Shown: positions 15,697 to 25,417, counted from the first letter of the stretch. The stretch: 64,000 bases of DNA from Halomonas daqiaonensis (GCF_900109725.1 NZ_FOBC01000004.1:1-64000); one strand, 5' to 3'. Program-made: numbers and translations. The notes: a model not told the origin generated them from the sequence alone.

Positions 15697-17011
15697 TCGG
15701 CGCAGCCTGCGCATCCGCTTGCTGGCCTGGTTATCGGGTATTGCTCTGGTCGTAGCCGGGATGACGTGGCTGCTGCACGGCATCCTGCTCGAGGATCTGG
15801 CACGCGACTTCCTCGGCGCGCGTCTCGAGCGTGAGGCCGACCATGCTGTCGAGCAACTGCGGTACGATCACCTCTCCACCGCCGCGGTGCTGAATTCGGC
15901 TAGCCGTGGCTTCCAGGTCTTTCATCACCTCTACGTGCTGCGGATCGGCGATGAGACCTCGGCCTCTGATCCTCACTGGCAAGCGATGCTGACCTCCATA
16001 CTCGATGAGTCGGACGAAGCGCTCGTCGAGGTGCGGGAAGGACAGCAGCATCTGCTGGTCTACCGGCGGCCCTTCTCGATCGAGGGCGAGGGTGGTGTCC
16101 TGCTGATCGGCGAGGATTTCTCCCAGGTCGAGGCGGGGCTCCACCGTCTTCACTGGTGGGTCGGCGGCATTGCCACGACCCTGCTGGTGCTGCTGGTGGC
16201 GCTCAATCTGCTGGCGGTGAACCGTGGCCTGGTGCCCCTTTCCCGGTTGCGCGACCAGTTGGGCGAGCTGCGAACGGGTGAGCGTGAGCGACTCTCACTG
16301 GACGTGCCCTCCGAGCTGGACAGCCTGGTCGTTCAGCTCAATCGTTTCATGGATGAGATCGACACTCGGCTGCAGCGCTCCCGCGACTCGGTGGCCAACC
16401 TCTCTCACGCCTTGAAGACGCCGTTGGCGGCGGTGACCCAGATACTACGTGGCTCTCGCCCCATCGATGCCACGCGTCGGCAGCGGCTGGTGGCGCGTCT
16501 GGAAGAGGTACATGCCCAATTGGACGCCGAGCTGCGACATTCGAGAATCGCCGGGCCTCACGCCGGCCGGATGTCCGAGTTGAGCCGCGACGGCTCTCGG
16601 CTGGTCGAGATGTTCCGCGCCCTCTACCCCGATAAGCGCTTCCACCTGAGCCTGCCGGATCAGCCTGATCAGCGTATCCCGGTCGAGTCGCAGGACCTTT
16701 CCGAGATCCTCGGTATCGTGCTGGACAACGCCGGCAAGTGGGCCACCCGAGAGGTTCACTGCCGGTTGTGTCTGGACGATCGCCTCACTCTCGTCGTCGA
16801 TGACGATGGACCAGGAGTGCCCGAGGCGGAGCTTCCCCTTCTCGGCCAGCGCGGCCGCCGCCTGGACGAGGGCCGTCCCGGCTATGGCCTGGGCCTGTCT
16901 ATCCTCGATCAGTTGCTGACGCGATACGCCGGGCGGGTTCGGTACTCGCTGAGCCCGCTCGGCGGCCTGCGGGTGGAGATCACGGTCCCGATCGATGAAT
17001 GTGTGCCATGA
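15677..17011 (+). CDS. copS: Sensor histidine kinase (CopS-like)
   Basis: 444 residues: membrane helix about 13-33, a periplasmic sensor of roughly 125 residues, second helix about 160-182, HAMP-like linker, and the dimerisation helix with phospho-acceptor His244 (ANLSHALKTPL). The ATPase domain follows, with N box VLDNAGKWA, G1 box DDDGPGVP and G2 box GYGLGLSI. ATG 15677 lies inside the end of copR and gives a normal cytoplasmic start. The sensor domain has several His and Met residues but no obvious metal motif. Copper sensing is inferred from the neighbours. Confidence 0.85.
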   Translation: MSSLRIDRRSLRIRLLAWLSGIALVVAGMTWLLHGILLEDLARDFLGARLEREADHAVEQLRYDHLSTAAVLNSASRGFQVFHHLYVLRIGDETSASDPHWQAMLTSILDESDEALVEVREGQQHLLVYRRPFSIEGEGGVLLIGEDFSQVEAGLHRLHWWVGGIATTLLVLLVALNLLAVNRGLVPLSRLRDQLGELRTGERERLSLDVPSELDSLVVQLNRFMDEIDTRLQRSRDSVANLSHALKTPLAAVTQILRGSRPIDATRRQRLVARLEEVHAQLDAELRHSRIAGPHAGRMSELSRDGSRLVEMFRALYPDKRFHLSLPDQPDQRIPVESQDLSEILGIVLDNAGKWATREVHCRLCLDDRLTLVVDDDGPGVPEAELPLLGQRGRRLDEGRPGYGLGLSILDQLLTRYAGRVRYSLSPLGGLRVEITVPIDECVP

Positions 17012-17020
17012 GCCTCTATG

Positions 17021-17036
17021 TTCAGCCGTGATTCAG
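17021..17036 (+). promoter_or_regulatory. CopR-type direct-repeat box 2 (TTCAG-N6-TTCAG)
   Basis: TTCAG at 17021-17025 and 17032-17036 (11-base period), 46 bases before the multicopper oxidase start. Confidence 0.65.
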
Positions 17037-17037
17037 C

Positions 17038-17074
17038 TTGACCCGTCAATATGCTGCGACCAGACATTGACGGG
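17038..17074. promoter_or_regulatory. TTGAC half-site cluster and 9-bp inverted repeat before copA
   Basis: TTGAC-CC-GTCAA (17038-17049) is a perfect dyad. CCCGTCAAT (17042-17050) is also perfectly inverted at 17066-17074. The result is a possible hairpin in the 5' leader or a second operator directly beside the TTCAG box. Confidence 0.35.
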
Positions 17075-17082
17075 AATCACAC

Positions 17083-18882
17083 ATGGCAAGATCCAGAGTC
17101 ATCACGCATCCGCTGTCGCGCCGGCAGATCCTCAAAGGTGGCTCGGCACTGGGGCTAGGTTCGGCGGCTGCCCTTGGCTTGCGTCCAAGCTGGGCGAATC
17201 CCTGGGGTCAGAGCAATGTCTATTCCAAGGGAGTCGAGGAAGGTCCTGAGGTGGCGCTCGCCATCCGTCGCGAGTCGATTCCTATCGCGGGCCAGCAAGC
17301 CCGCCCGATCAGCATCAACGGTACCAGCCCGGGGCCGTTGATTCGCCTCAAGGAAGGCCAGGATGCCGTACTGCGGGTGACCAACCTCCTTGACGAGCCC
17401 ACCTCCATCCATTGGCACGGCCTGATCCTGCCGCCGGAGATGGACGGCGTGCCTGGGGTGAGTTTCCCTGGCATCGCGCCGGGCGAGACCTTCACCTACC
17501 GCTTCCCGGTCCGCCAGAACGGTACCTACTGGTATCACAGTCACTCCGGCCTGCAGGAGCAGCTTGGCCATGCCGGGCCGCTGATCATCGATGCCGCCGA
17601 TCGTGAGCCGTTCCGCTATGACCGTGAGCATGTGCTGCTGCTCACCGACTGGACCTTCGAGGAGCCGACGTCAGTCTTCCGCAACCTGAAGACCGCCGAG
17701 GGTTACTACAACTTCCAGGAACGCACCATCGCCGATTTCTTCGCCGACGTGCGAGAGAAGGGCTTCGACGCTACCGCCGAGATGCGCGGGATGTGGGCGA
17801 AGATGCGCATGAGCTCGCGCGATATCGCCGACGTGACCGGCAGCACCTACACCTACCTGCTCAATGGTCATTCGCCCGAGGAGAACTGGACCGCCCTGTT
17901 CAAGGCCGGTGAGCGAGTTCGCCTTCGGGTGATCAATGGCTCGGCTATGTCCTACTTCGACATGCGCATCCCCGGGTTGAAGATGACCGTGGTGGCCGCC
18001 GACGGCCAACCGGTACAACCGGTTCCCGTCGACGAGTTTCGCATCGGGGTGGCCGAGACCTATGACGTCCTGGTCGCACCCGAAGACGATACGGCCTACA
18101 CCATCTTCGCCGAAGCCATGGATCGCAGCGGCTACGCCCGAGCCACTCTCGCGCCTCGCGAAGGGATGGCCGGGGAAATCCCCGAGCGTCGCCAGATCGC
18201 CGATCGTGGCATGGAGGCCATGGCAGCCCATGGGATGGAAGGCATGGCAGACATGGCAGGCATGGATCACTCCAACATGCAGGGCATGGATGACGCCGGC
18301 ATGGCAGGCATGGACCACTCCAGCATGTCGGGTATGGATCATTCCGGCATGGCGGGCATGTCGGATGAACGCAGCAATATGAATGCCAACGGCATGCTGG
18401 CGGCGGGCACAGCGCAACCAGGCTCTCGCTACGATCAGGCCGGCATAGGAATCGACCCGAGCGAGCGCCGGATGTTGGTCTACCGGGACCTCAAGGCCTT
18501 TACCCCCTGGCCGGACCGCCGTGAGCCTGAGCGCGAGCTGGAGCTGCACCTCACCGGCAATATGGAGCGTTACATCTGGTCCTTCGACGGCAAGAAGTTC
18601 AGCGAAGTGACGGGACCCATTCACATCAACAAGGACGAGCGCCTGCGCCTGATCCTGATCAACGACACCATGATGGAACATCCCATCCACCTCCACGGCA
18701 TGTGGATGGAGCTGGAGAACGGCCAGGGCGAGCTGATTCCTCGCAAGCACACCCTGAACGTCAAGCCGGGGGAGCGCGTCTCGGCGCTGATCACCGCAGA
18801 CGCCGAGGGCAGTTGGGCATTCCACTGTCACCTGCTCTACCACATGGACGCCGGCATGTTCCGTGTCGTCAAGGTCTCGTAA
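17083..18882 (+). CDS. copA: Multicopper oxidase CopA/PcoA (periplasmic copper resistance)
   Basis: 599 residues, normal for CopA/PcoA. A twin-arginine signal (LSRRQILKGGSALGLG) directs folded export. Copper sites are visible: HWHGL near 108, YWYHSHSG near 149, HPIHLHGMWME near the C-terminus, and HCHLLYHMDAGM containing the type-1 Cys and Met. Residues about 385-430 form a Met/His-rich insertion with repeated MDHS and GMAGM units, the extra Cu(I)-binding segment of this family. It oxidises Cu(I) and possibly other substrates in the periplasm. It shares the promoter region with a TTCAG box and is followed after 9 bases by copB. Confidence 0.93.
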   Translation: MARSRVITHPLSRRQILKGGSALGLGSAAALGLRPSWANPWGQSNVYSKGVEEGPEVALAIRRESIPIAGQQARPISINGTSPGPLIRLKEGQDAVLRVTNLLDEPTSIHWHGLILPPEMDGVPGVSFPGIAPGETFTYRFPVRQNGTYWYHSHSGLQEQLGHAGPLIIDAADREPFRYDREHVLLLTDWTFEEPTSVFRNLKTAEGYYNFQERTIADFFADVREKGFDATAEMRGMWAKMRMSSRDIADVTGSTYTYLLNGHSPEENWTALFKAGERVRLRVINGSAMSYFDMRIPGLKMTVVAADGQPVQPVPVDEFRIGVAETYDVLVAPEDDTAYTIFAEAMDRSGYARATLAPREGMAGEIPERRQIADRGMEAMAAHGMEGMADMAGMDHSNMQGMDDAGMAGMDHSSMSGMDHSGMAGMSDERSNMNANGMLAAGTAQPGSRYDQAGIGIDPSERRMLVYRDLKAFTPWPDRREPERELELHLTGNMERYIWSFDGKKFSEVTGPIHINKDERLRLILINDTMMEHPIHLHGMWMELENGQGELIPRKHTLNVKPGERVSALITADAEGSWAFHCHLLYHMDAGMFRVVKVS

Positions 18883-18891
18883 GGAGAAGGC

Positions 18892-19662
18892 ATGACTACC
18901 AGAATCCCGATGACCGCTGCCGTTGCACTGCTGGCCCTGACAACGCTCTCCGCTGCCCAGGCGGAGGACGGCTATGATGCCCCGGCCAGCTGGCCGTCAC
19001 CGGTCGTGGAACACAACATGGGGATGGCGCTGTTCGACCGGCTCGAATATGCCGTACCCGACAAAGGCGAAGAGGCCTTGGTCTGGGACTTCCAGGCCTG
19101 GTATGGCGGTGACGTCAACCGTATCTACCTCAAATCCGAAGGCGAGAACGTCCAGGGTGACGGCGAGGATGCCGAGTTCGAGTCGCTGGAGCTGCTTTAC
19201 AGCCGGCTGGTTGCCGATTTCTGGGAGCTTCAGGGCGGCATCGGCTATCAGGGAGGAGTCTTCTCGGACGATCACACCGAGCGTACCTATGGGGTGATCG
19301 GCCTGCAGGGGGTGATGCCCTACGGTATCGAGACCGACGTGGCAATGCAGGTCAGCGACGAAGGTGACGTCTCGGCGAGTTTCGAGGGCGAGTATGACCT
19401 TCGACTGACGCAACGCCTCTACCTGCAGCCACGCACCGAAATTGCCGTGGCCGCGAGTGACGTCGAGGAGTTCGGCGTCGGCGAGGGGCTCAATTCGGTG
19501 CGAGTCGGCATGCGCCTGGGCTACGAGGTGACCCGTCGGTTTGCTCCCTACCTGGGGGCCTACTGGGAAAAGCAATACGGGGATACCGCCGACCTCTCGC
19601 GTGCCGACGGTGATGCCACCGAAGATACCGGTGTCGTGGCGGGAGTGAGGTTGATGTTCTGA
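18892..19662 (+). CDS. copB: Outer-membrane copper resistance protein CopB/PcoB
   Basis: 256 residues with a signal peptide (ending AQA near 24). The conserved core runs from MGMALFDRLEYAVPDKGEEALVW-like sequence through WDFQAWYGGDVNRIYLKSEGE to a C-terminal beta-barrel ending GVRLMF, with the terminal Phe of outer-membrane barrels. Unlike many CopB proteins it has almost no N-terminal Met/His-rich extension. GGAG lies 7 bases before the ATG. Encoded directly after CopA. Confidence 0.9.
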   Translation: MTTRIPMTAAVALLALTTLSAAQAEDGYDAPASWPSPVVEHNMGMALFDRLEYAVPDKGEEALVWDFQAWYGGDVNRIYLKSEGENVQGDGEDAEFESLELLYSRLVADFWELQGGIGYQGGVFSDDHTERTYGVIGLQGVMPYGIETDVAMQVSDEGDVSASFEGEYDLRLTQRLYLQPRTEIAVAASDVEEFGVGEGLNSVRVGMRLGYEVTRRFAPYLGAYWEKQYGDTADLSRADGDATEDTGVVAGVRLMF

Positions 19663-19737
19663 GCCTAATCGACTCGCTTCGAGGCTAGCCGCTACCGATA
19701 AGTGACTTTTTCGGTTGAGCAGTTCCGTGCGCGGCCA

Positions 19738-19751
19738 TTGACCAGGATCAA
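19738..19751. promoter_or_regulatory. FNR/DNR-like box upstream of the lgt paralogue
   Basis: TTGAC-CAGG-ATCAA fits the Crp/Fnr consensus TTGAY-N4-RTCAA at all ten positions, inside a longer inverted repeat (CCATTGA ... TCAATGG, 19735-19754). It lies just upstream of the TTCAG box before lgt. It may instead be the 3' hairpin of copB. Confidence 0.45.
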
Positions 19752-19768
19752 TGGTCGATCAGGCTGGA

Positions 19769-19784
19769 TTCAGGGTGGTTTCAG
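19769..19784 (+). promoter_or_regulatory. CopR-type direct-repeat box 3 (TTCAG-N6-TTCAG)
   Basis: TTCAG at 19769-19773 and 19780-19784 (11-base period), 93 bases before the lgt paralogue start. Confidence 0.65.
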
Positions 19785-19877
19785 CTAGGAAGGCCAGACT
19801 GACCGTGATCCGGAACCCTTCACGGGGTTCGAAGGGCTAGGCCAACGTCGCCGATCAGAGGCCACGAGGAGCATGTC

Positions 19878-20687
19878 ATGATTCCGTACCCCCAAATCGA
19901 TCCCGTGGCATTTTCCCTGGGCCCTGTGCAGCTTCATTGGTATGGCCTGATGTACGTGGTGGGGCTGACGGCCGCCTGGTGGCTTGGGCGGCGGCGAGCG
20001 CACCATCTCGGCCTGACCCACGACGATATCGACGACCTGATCTTCTATGCCGCCTTGGGCATCGTCATCGGTGGCCGTCTGGGCTATGTGCTGTTCTATG
20101 GAATCGACCAGCTGCTGACCAACCCCTTGTGGCTTTTCAGGGTCTGGGACGGAGGCATGAGCTTCCATGGGGGCCTTGCCGGCGTACTGGTCGCCGCGTG
20201 GCTGTTCGCTCGGCGCCACCGTCTGGCCTACCTTCAACTGACTGATTTCATCGCGCCGCTGGTGCCGATCGGCCTGGGGGCGGGGCGCCTCGGCAACTTC
20301 ATCAATCACGAGTTGCCGGGGAGGGTCAGCGAAGTGCCCTGGGCGATGATCTTCCCGCCCATGATGGGATTGGGTCCGGAGCCGCGTCATCCATCAGCGC
20401 TCTACGAGTTTGCCCTGGAGGGTGTGGTGCTGTTTACCGTGCTGTGGTGGCTGTCACGGAAACCGCAAGCGCAAGGCCTTATCTCGGGACTGTTCCTGCT
20501 TCTGTACGGTACCTTCCGCTTCATCGTGGAGTTCGTGCGCTTGCCCGATCCTCAGTTGGGCTTCATCGCCTTCGGTTGGCTCACCATGGGGCAACTGTTG
20601 ACGTTGCCAATGTTGGCAGCAGGAGCGCTCCTGGTCATCGGTGCACATCGTAGCCAGCGAATCATGGTGGCTTCATCGGGTCGTTGA
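19878..20687 (+). CDS. lgt: Prolipoprotein diacylglyceryl transferase paralogue (Lgt)
   Basis: 269 residues with about seven membrane helices and the Lgt signature: [23 protein letters not shown] (conserved His) and [18 protein letters not shown] (conserved Arg/Asn). Lgt moves diacylglycerol onto the lipobox Cys of prelipoproteins. A housekeeping copy would not be expected in a copper island. Extra Lgt copies are known in some copper-resistance clusters, where they are thought to help lipidate metal-handling lipoproteins. A TTCAG box and an FNR-like box precede it. Confidence 0.88.
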   Translation: MIPYPQIDPVAFSLGPVQLHWYGLMYVVGLTAAWWLGRRRAHHLGLTHDDIDDLIFYAALGIVIGGRLGYVLFYGIDQLLTNPLWLFRVWDGGMSFHGGLAGVLVAAWLFARRHRLAYLQLTDFIAPLVPIGLGAGRLGNFINHELPGRVSEVPWAMIFPPMMGLGPEPRHPSALYEFALEGVVLFTVLWWLSRKPQAQGLISGLFLLLYGTFRFIVEFVRLPDPQLGFIAFGWLTMGQLLTLPMLAAGALLVIGAHRSQRIMVASSGR

Positions 20688-20763
20688 GTGCGGCAAGTGC
20701 CATGCGAGACATGGCGATAATATTGGGAAAGCGTTAACGATATTGCACTTTACGGAGGTTGTG

Positions 20764-21105
20764 ATGAAACAACATCGAGAGCACCGCTTGGGCGTCACCG
20801 AAACTACCCTGGTGAACCGGCACTTGAAGCTTGATTCCAGCGACCTTGATGCAATTGAAGCGGCTGTTTCGGATATTGATGAGCTCTTCGGCATCGACAG
20901 TGTTTCGTTCGATGGCAAGAAGCGGAAGCTGCACCTGGCCTATGATGCCTCACGACTCTGTCTCGACTGTGTTGAAGAAATTCTGGAAAAACATGCTGTT
21001 GAAATCAGCCGTGATTGGTGGAACCGTTTCAAGGAAGAGCATTACCGATTTGTCGATCAGAATGTCAAGGACAATGCCAAGATAGAACCCTGGAGCTGCC
21101 ACTGA
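20764..21105 (+). CDS. Small HMA-like protein of unknown function
   Basis: 113 residues, soluble, no signal peptide. The sequence alternates predicted strands and helices in the manner of heavy-metal-associated ferredoxin-like folds (VNRHLKLDSSDLDAIEAAVS, then KRKLHLAYDASRLCLDCVEE). The CLDC pair lies near residues 60-63, and the C-terminus ends WSCH. The usual GMxCxxC motif is absent. A strong ribosome site (GGAGG) lies 6 bases upstream. GC content is visibly lower than in the flanking copper genes. Metal binding is inferred from the CxxC and location only. Confidence 0.6.
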   Translation: MKQHREHRLGVTETTLVNRHLKLDSSDLDAIEAAVSDIDELFGIDSVSFDGKKRKLHLAYDASRLCLDCVEEILEKHAVEISRDWWNRFKEEHYRFVDQNVKDNAKIEPWSCH

Positions 21106-21169
21106 TGTTTACAGCCTAGAATTTCGACTATGGTGCGGCAAAATTCGTTTCAGAGTGACGAGGAAGTCA

Positions 21170-22498
21170 ATGGATAGGACGCCACAGTACAGGAAGGATA
21201 GCCTTTCTCTTGTCGGTGCAATTGCTTTAGGTACCGGCGTCATGATAGGCGCTGGCATCTTTGCCTTGACAGGGCAGATGGCCGAGATGACGGGAGCGCT
21301 TTTCCCGTTAGCTTTCTTGTCAGCGGCGCTCATTGTCTCCTTCAGTGCCTACTCCTATGTGAAGATGTCCAATGCTTATCCGTCCGCTGGTGGTATCGGC
21401 ATGTACCTCCAAAAGGCGTATGGGCCGACACTTACCACAGCGTTTCATGCGCTCTTGATGTATTTTTCCATGGTGATCGCCCAAAGCTTCCTGGCGAGAA
21501 CCTTTGGCTCCTACACGCTTGAACTTTTCGATGTAGAAGACAGGTCTCTGTTCGTTCCATTATTGGGCGTTGCTCTGCTGATTTCAGCATTCTTGATCAA
21601 CCTTTCTGCCAACAAGTTGATCCAGGGGGTTGCGTCAGCACTCGGGTTCATCAAGATTGGCGGAATTATCCTGTTTGGGGTCGTCGGTGTCATGGTGGCT
21701 GACTCCGTCGGCATGGAAACCTCCGCATCTGCTCCTGGGGGATCGCTTTCAGGCTTCCTGGGTGCGACCGCGTTGGGGATTCTCGCCTTCAAGGGGTTCA
21801 CGACGATCACCAACAGTGGTTCGGAGATAAAGGACCCCCATCGCAACGTCGGCAGGGCGATCATGATATCGATCGCGCTTTGCGTCGTGATCTATGCGTT
21901 GGTGGGATTTGCAGTGGCGAGCAACCTGTCTCTGACGGAAATCATCGAAACACAAGATTATTCCCTTGCGGCGGCTGCGCGGCCGGCTCTTGGAGAGGCC
22001 GCCGTCTGGTTCACCGTCATTCTTGCCATGCTGGCCACTGCGGGAGGCATCATTGCCAGTATATTCGCGGTCTCACGGATGTTGGCAATGCTCACGGAGA
22101 TGGGGCTGGTACCCCATCGCCATTTCCACATGCCAGGCAGCATCCAGAAGCACACTCTGGTCTATACGGTCGTGCTTGGCCTGATCTTGACGGCATTCTT
22201 CGATCTCAGCCGTATTGCTGCGCTTGGCATCATTTTCTATCTGGTCATGGATATTGCCATCCATTGGGGAGTGTTGCGCCATCTTCGTAAGGAGGTCGGG
22301 GCCAATTCAGTCGTTCTGGGGGTTGCGATATTTCTGGATGTCGTCGTGCTGGCAGGCTTCCTTTGGGTGAAAGCGACGACAGATCCCCTGGTGCTGATCG
22401 TTGCAGCGGTTGTCATGGCGGCTATCTTGCTTGCCGAACGACTCTTCCTGACCCGTAAAGGGAAATCGAGCTTAAGCGAAAATACGCATTCTCATTGA
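21170..22498 (+). CDS. APC-family amino acid/amine permease
   Basis: 442 residues with about 12 membrane helices. The APC start LVGAIALGTGVMIGAGIFAL contains the GxG(I/F) unwound segment of helix 1. The conserved loop GSEIKDPHRNVGRAIMISI near residues 220-240 matches the family's EE-x-NP-type motif region. ATG 21170 is chosen with GAGGA 7 bases upstream over the open frame from 21155. The substrate is unknown. Base composition is lower in GC than the neighbours, suggesting separate origin. Next to copper genes it may move an amino acid or amine used in metal handling, but that is a guess. Confidence 0.8.
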   Translation: MDRTPQYRKDSLSLVGAIALGTGVMIGAGIFALTGQMAEMTGALFPLAFLSAALIVSFSAYSYVKMSNAYPSAGGIGMYLQKAYGPTLTTAFHALLMYFSMVIAQSFLARTFGSYTLELFDVEDRSLFVPLLGVALLISAFLINLSANKLIQGVASALGFIKIGGIILFGVVGVMVADSVGMETSASAPGGSLSGFLGATALGILAFKGFTTITNSGSEIKDPHRNVGRAIMISIALCVVIYALVGFAVASNLSLTEIIETQDYSLAAAARPALGEAAVWFTVILAMLATAGGIIASIFAVSRMLAMLTEMGLVPHRHFHMPGSIQKHTLVYTVVLGLILTAFFDLSRIAALGIIFYLVMDIAIHWGVLRHLRKEVGANSVVLGVAIFLDVVVLAGFLWVKATTDPLVLIVAAVVMAAILLAERLFLTRKGKSSLSENTHSH

Positions 22499-22568
22499 GA
22501 CCGCCGACCCCAGAAGTCCCGACAGCCCACGAGCTCCATGATCCCGGATGTTTTGATAGCGGGTCCGA

Positions 22569-23933
22569 TCACGTCACCAGTCCCGCGAGGAAGAACTGGG
22601 CGGCCAGGCCGATGATCAGCGTAGCGGCAAAGGTGATCATCACCACGATGCCGGGCCATGTGCCCGGTGCAACGGTTGCCGTCTCCGTCGGCCGGTACAT
22701 CGGCACGACGATGCGCAGATACACCGCGAGCGAGAGCACGCTGTTGGCGATCGCCACGACGGCCAGCCAGGTGAACTGGACATCGATGGCGGCGGCGAAG
22801 AGCAGGAACTTGCCGACGAAGCCGGCAAGTGGCGGGATGCCGACCAGCGAGAGCAGGAAGATCACCATGGCGATCCCCATCAGCACCCGTGCGCGCCCCA
22901 ACCCGCTGAACGCGTCCAGAGTTCGCCCGGTCGCGGCGGCGATGGCGAAGGCGCCAAGATTCATGGCCGCGTAGGCCCCGGCGAACAGGATGATCGACGG
23001 CAAGGCGAGTTCACTGGAGCCCACCGCTACTATGCCCAGAAGGAAATAACCGGATTGGGCGATCGACGAGTAGGCGAGCAGTCGGATGACGTTGTCCTGC
23101 ACCAGCGCGGCGAGATAGCCATAGGTCATGCTCAGCACGGCCAGGCCTGCCATGACGCCCGGCCAGCCACTGTCCACGGGCAGGTCGCGCACCACCTGGG
23201 CTAGCGCGAACAGGGCACCGACCTTGGGCACCACGGACAGGTAGGCGGCAATCGACAGCGGCGCGCCCTCGTAGGCGTCGGGTGCCCAGAAATGGAACGG
23301 AACCAGTGACGCCTTGTAGCCGAGGCCGACCACGACGGCCACCAGCCCGAGGATGGCGGCCAGCGGCATCGCGTCCATGCGCGCCAGATCGGCGAGCAGC
23401 GTGGAACCGGTGGCCCCGAACCAGTAGCTGAGCCCGAAGATCATGACCGCGCCGGCCACCGAGCCGAACACGAAGAACTTCATGGCGGCCTCGGTGGCCG
23501 GGTCGTCGTCCGGATAGGCGACCAGCGCGAAGGTGGCCAGGCTGGTGAGCAGCGTCCCCAGGACCAGGAACATCGCATCGCCCGCCCCGGCCAGCACCAG
23601 CGCGCCGAAGGTCGCCAGGCACATCAGGCTGTAGACCGTGCCCTCGCGTGCGGTGCCAGCGACGTCGTTTCGTGCCAGCAGCAGAGACAGTACGGTGGCC
23701 GGCAACAGAATCAGCTTTGCCCAGAGGCTCAGCGCGTCGATCCGGAAGCTTCCGCCGAACACGGTGGTGTCCGTGCCGAGCAAGGATGCCGTCAAGCCCG
23801 TGGCGACGAGCAAGCCCGCGGCGGCGACGGCCAGCGAGATTCGAGGTCGGCGCAGCATTTCCGCGATCAGTGCGCCGACGGCCGTCAACAGGACGGCGAT
23901 CTCGGGAATCAGTAATGCGAGGTCATGGCCCAT
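22569..23933 (-). CDS. nuoN: Complex I-like antiporter subunit NuoN
   Basis: 454 residues, about 14 membrane helices, of the Mrp/NuoN proton-translocating family. The family motif ALSLVGIPPLAGFVGKFLLF-like segment lies near 380, and conserved Lys residues occur in helices 7 and 12 positions (GLGYKASLVPFHFWAPDAY). Last gene of the - strand complex I-like operon; its ATG overlaps the NuoM stop (TAATG). The channel part looks intact, unlike the peripheral subunits encoded upstream. Confidence 0.88.
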   Translation of the reverse strand: MGHDLALLIPEIAVLLTAVGALIAEMLRRPRISLAVAAAGLLVATGLTASLLGTDTTVFGGSFRIDALSLWAKLILLPATVLSLLLARNDVAGTAREGTVYSLMCLATFGALVLAGAGDAMFLVLGTLLTSLATFALVAYPDDDPATEAAMKFFVFGSVAGAVMIFGLSYWFGATGSTLLADLARMDAMPLAAILGLVAVVVGLGYKASLVPFHFWAPDAYEGAPLSIAAYLSVVPKVGALFALAQVVRDLPVDSGWPGVMAGLAVLSMTYGYLAALVQDNVIRLLAYSSIAQSGYFLLGIVAVGSSELALPSIILFAGAYAAMNLGAFAIAAATGRTLDAFSGLGRARVLMGIAMVIFLLSLVGIPPLAGFVGKFLLFAAAIDVQFTWLAVVAIANSVLSLAVYLRIVVPMYRPTETATVAPGTWPGIVVMITFAATLIIGLAAQFFLAGLVT

Positions 23934-25402
23934 TACAGCACCAACGACGAGGTGGTCCGGTGAATGACGTCAAGCACCCAGGACGGTGCCAAGCCGGTGG
24001 CGATGGTGAGTACCAGGAGCGGCGCAACGGCCAGCAATTCTCGCGCACTCAGGTCCGGCATGGCATGCCACCGTTGCTGGGGTTCGCCGAGGAAGGTTTC
24101 GCGGATCGCCTTGAGAAAGGTGCCGGCAATGATGGCAATGCCCAGCACCACGACAACCGCGGCGGGAGCGCCACCCAGGGTACCCAGGAATATCTGGAAC
24201 TCGGCCGGAAAGTGCGCCAGCCCCGGCAGGCCCAGGGAGGCGAAGGCCGCCACTATGAATGACCAGCCAAGCAGCGGGACCGTCTTCAGCAGGCCGCCGA
24301 ACGCGCCCATTTCACGGCTATGGGCGCGTTCCTGAATCATGCCCACCAGGAAGAACAGGGCGCCGGTGACCAGGCCGTGGCTGAACATCTGCAGCACCGC
24401 GCCATCCAGGGCGACGGTACGCACCGAGGGGTCCAGCGTCAGGGCGGCGACGGCGACGCCGACGATCACATAGCCCATGTGGTTGATCGAGGTATAGGCC
24501 ACAAGACGCTTGAGATCCGTCTGCGCCAGGGCGGCAAAGGCCCCGTAGAGCGCGCTGAAAACGCCGAAGACCAGGACAACGACGCCGGCTTCGCGGAACG
24601 CCTCGGGGGTCATTTGCAGGGCAAAGCGGACCAGCCCGTAGGTGCCGAACTTCAGCATGATGCCGGCCAGGATGACGCTGCCGACCGTTGGGGCCTGGAC
24701 GTGGGCGGCGGGCAACCAGGTGTGGAGCGGCACGGCAGGGATCTTGACCGCGAAGGTAATCAGCATGGCGATCAACGCCCACATGGCCGCTGCTCCCTCC
24801 AGGGGCGGATTGGCGATCCAGGCACGCATGTCGAAGCTGGGCTCGGGGCTACCGAGGTAAAGCCCCAGAATGGCGAGTAACAATGGCAGGCTGCCGAGCA
24901 GGGTGTAGAGGAAGAACATCAGCGCCGCGCGTTGCCGGTCCTCATGTCCCCATCCGGCGATCATGAAGTACATCGATACCAGGGAGACCTCGAAGAATAC
25001 ATAGAACAGGATACCGTCGAGGGCGGTGAAGGTGCCGATTGCCGTGGTTTCGAGAAGCAGGACCAGGACGACGTAGGCGCGCGGGCGTTCGCGAAGCGAT
25101 GATGCGTAGATGAACGCCACCAGGAACATCACCGCGCTCAGAAGCACCAGCGGCAGGCTGACGCCGTCGACACCGACCCGGTAGGCGGCACCGATGGCCG
25201 GGATCCATTCCAGCTCTTCGACCTGGGAAAAGCCCGTGCCACTCACTCCCTCCAGCCACATGGCCAGGGCACCGGCCAGGGTCAGGACGGCGGTGCCAAT
25301 GCCGATGCCGTGAACGGTCCGCGCTGTGGGTCTCGGCAGGCACAGGATCAGGATGGCGCCGACAAGTGGCAAGAACAGGGTAATGGAGACGAGTGGTAGC
25401 AT
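23933..25402 (-). CDS. nuoM: Complex I-like antiporter subunit NuoM
   Basis: 489 residues, about 14 helices. Signature residues for proton transfer are present: the helix-5 Glu in FEVSLVSMYFMIAGWG, the helix-7 Lys in FAVKIPAVPLHTWLPAAHVQ, and LAQTDLKRLVAYTSINHMGY. Length and motifs match NuoM of bona fide Complex I. There is a 15-base gap after NuoL, the only notable gap in the operon. One of three antiporter-type pumping subunits kept in this reduced complex. Confidence 0.9.
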   Translation of the reverse strand: MLPLVSITLFLPLVGAILILCLPRPTARTVHGIGIGTAVLTLAGALAMWLEGVSGTGFSQVEELEWIPAIGAAYRVGVDGVSLPLVLLSAVMFLVAFIYASSLRERPRAYVVLVLLLETTAIGTFTALDGILFYVFFEVSLVSMYFMIAGWGHEDRQRAALMFFLYTLLGSLPLLLAILGLYLGSPEPSFDMRAWIANPPLEGAAAMWALIAMLITFAVKIPAVPLHTWLPAAHVQAPTVGSVILAGIMLKFGTYGLVRFALQMTPEAFREAGVVVLVFGVFSALYGAFAALAQTDLKRLVAYTSINHMGYVIVGVAVAALTLDPSVRTVALDGAVLQMFSHGLVTGALFFLVGMIQERAHSREMGAFGGLLKTVPLLGWSFIVAAFASLGLPGLAHFPAEFQIFLGTLGGAPAAVVVVLGIAIIAGTFLKAIRETFLGEPQQRWHAMPDLSARELLAVAPLLVLTIATGLAPSWVLDVIHRTTSSLVL

Positions 25403-25417
25403 GGGCAGGGCTGTCCT

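Noticed and set aside
17067..17080. FNR-like sequence TTGAC-GGGA-ATCAC before the multicopper oxidase gene
   Set aside because: It ends 2 bases before the start codon, too close for an activator, and one half is imperfect; it is better explained by the TTGAC inverted-repeat cluster.
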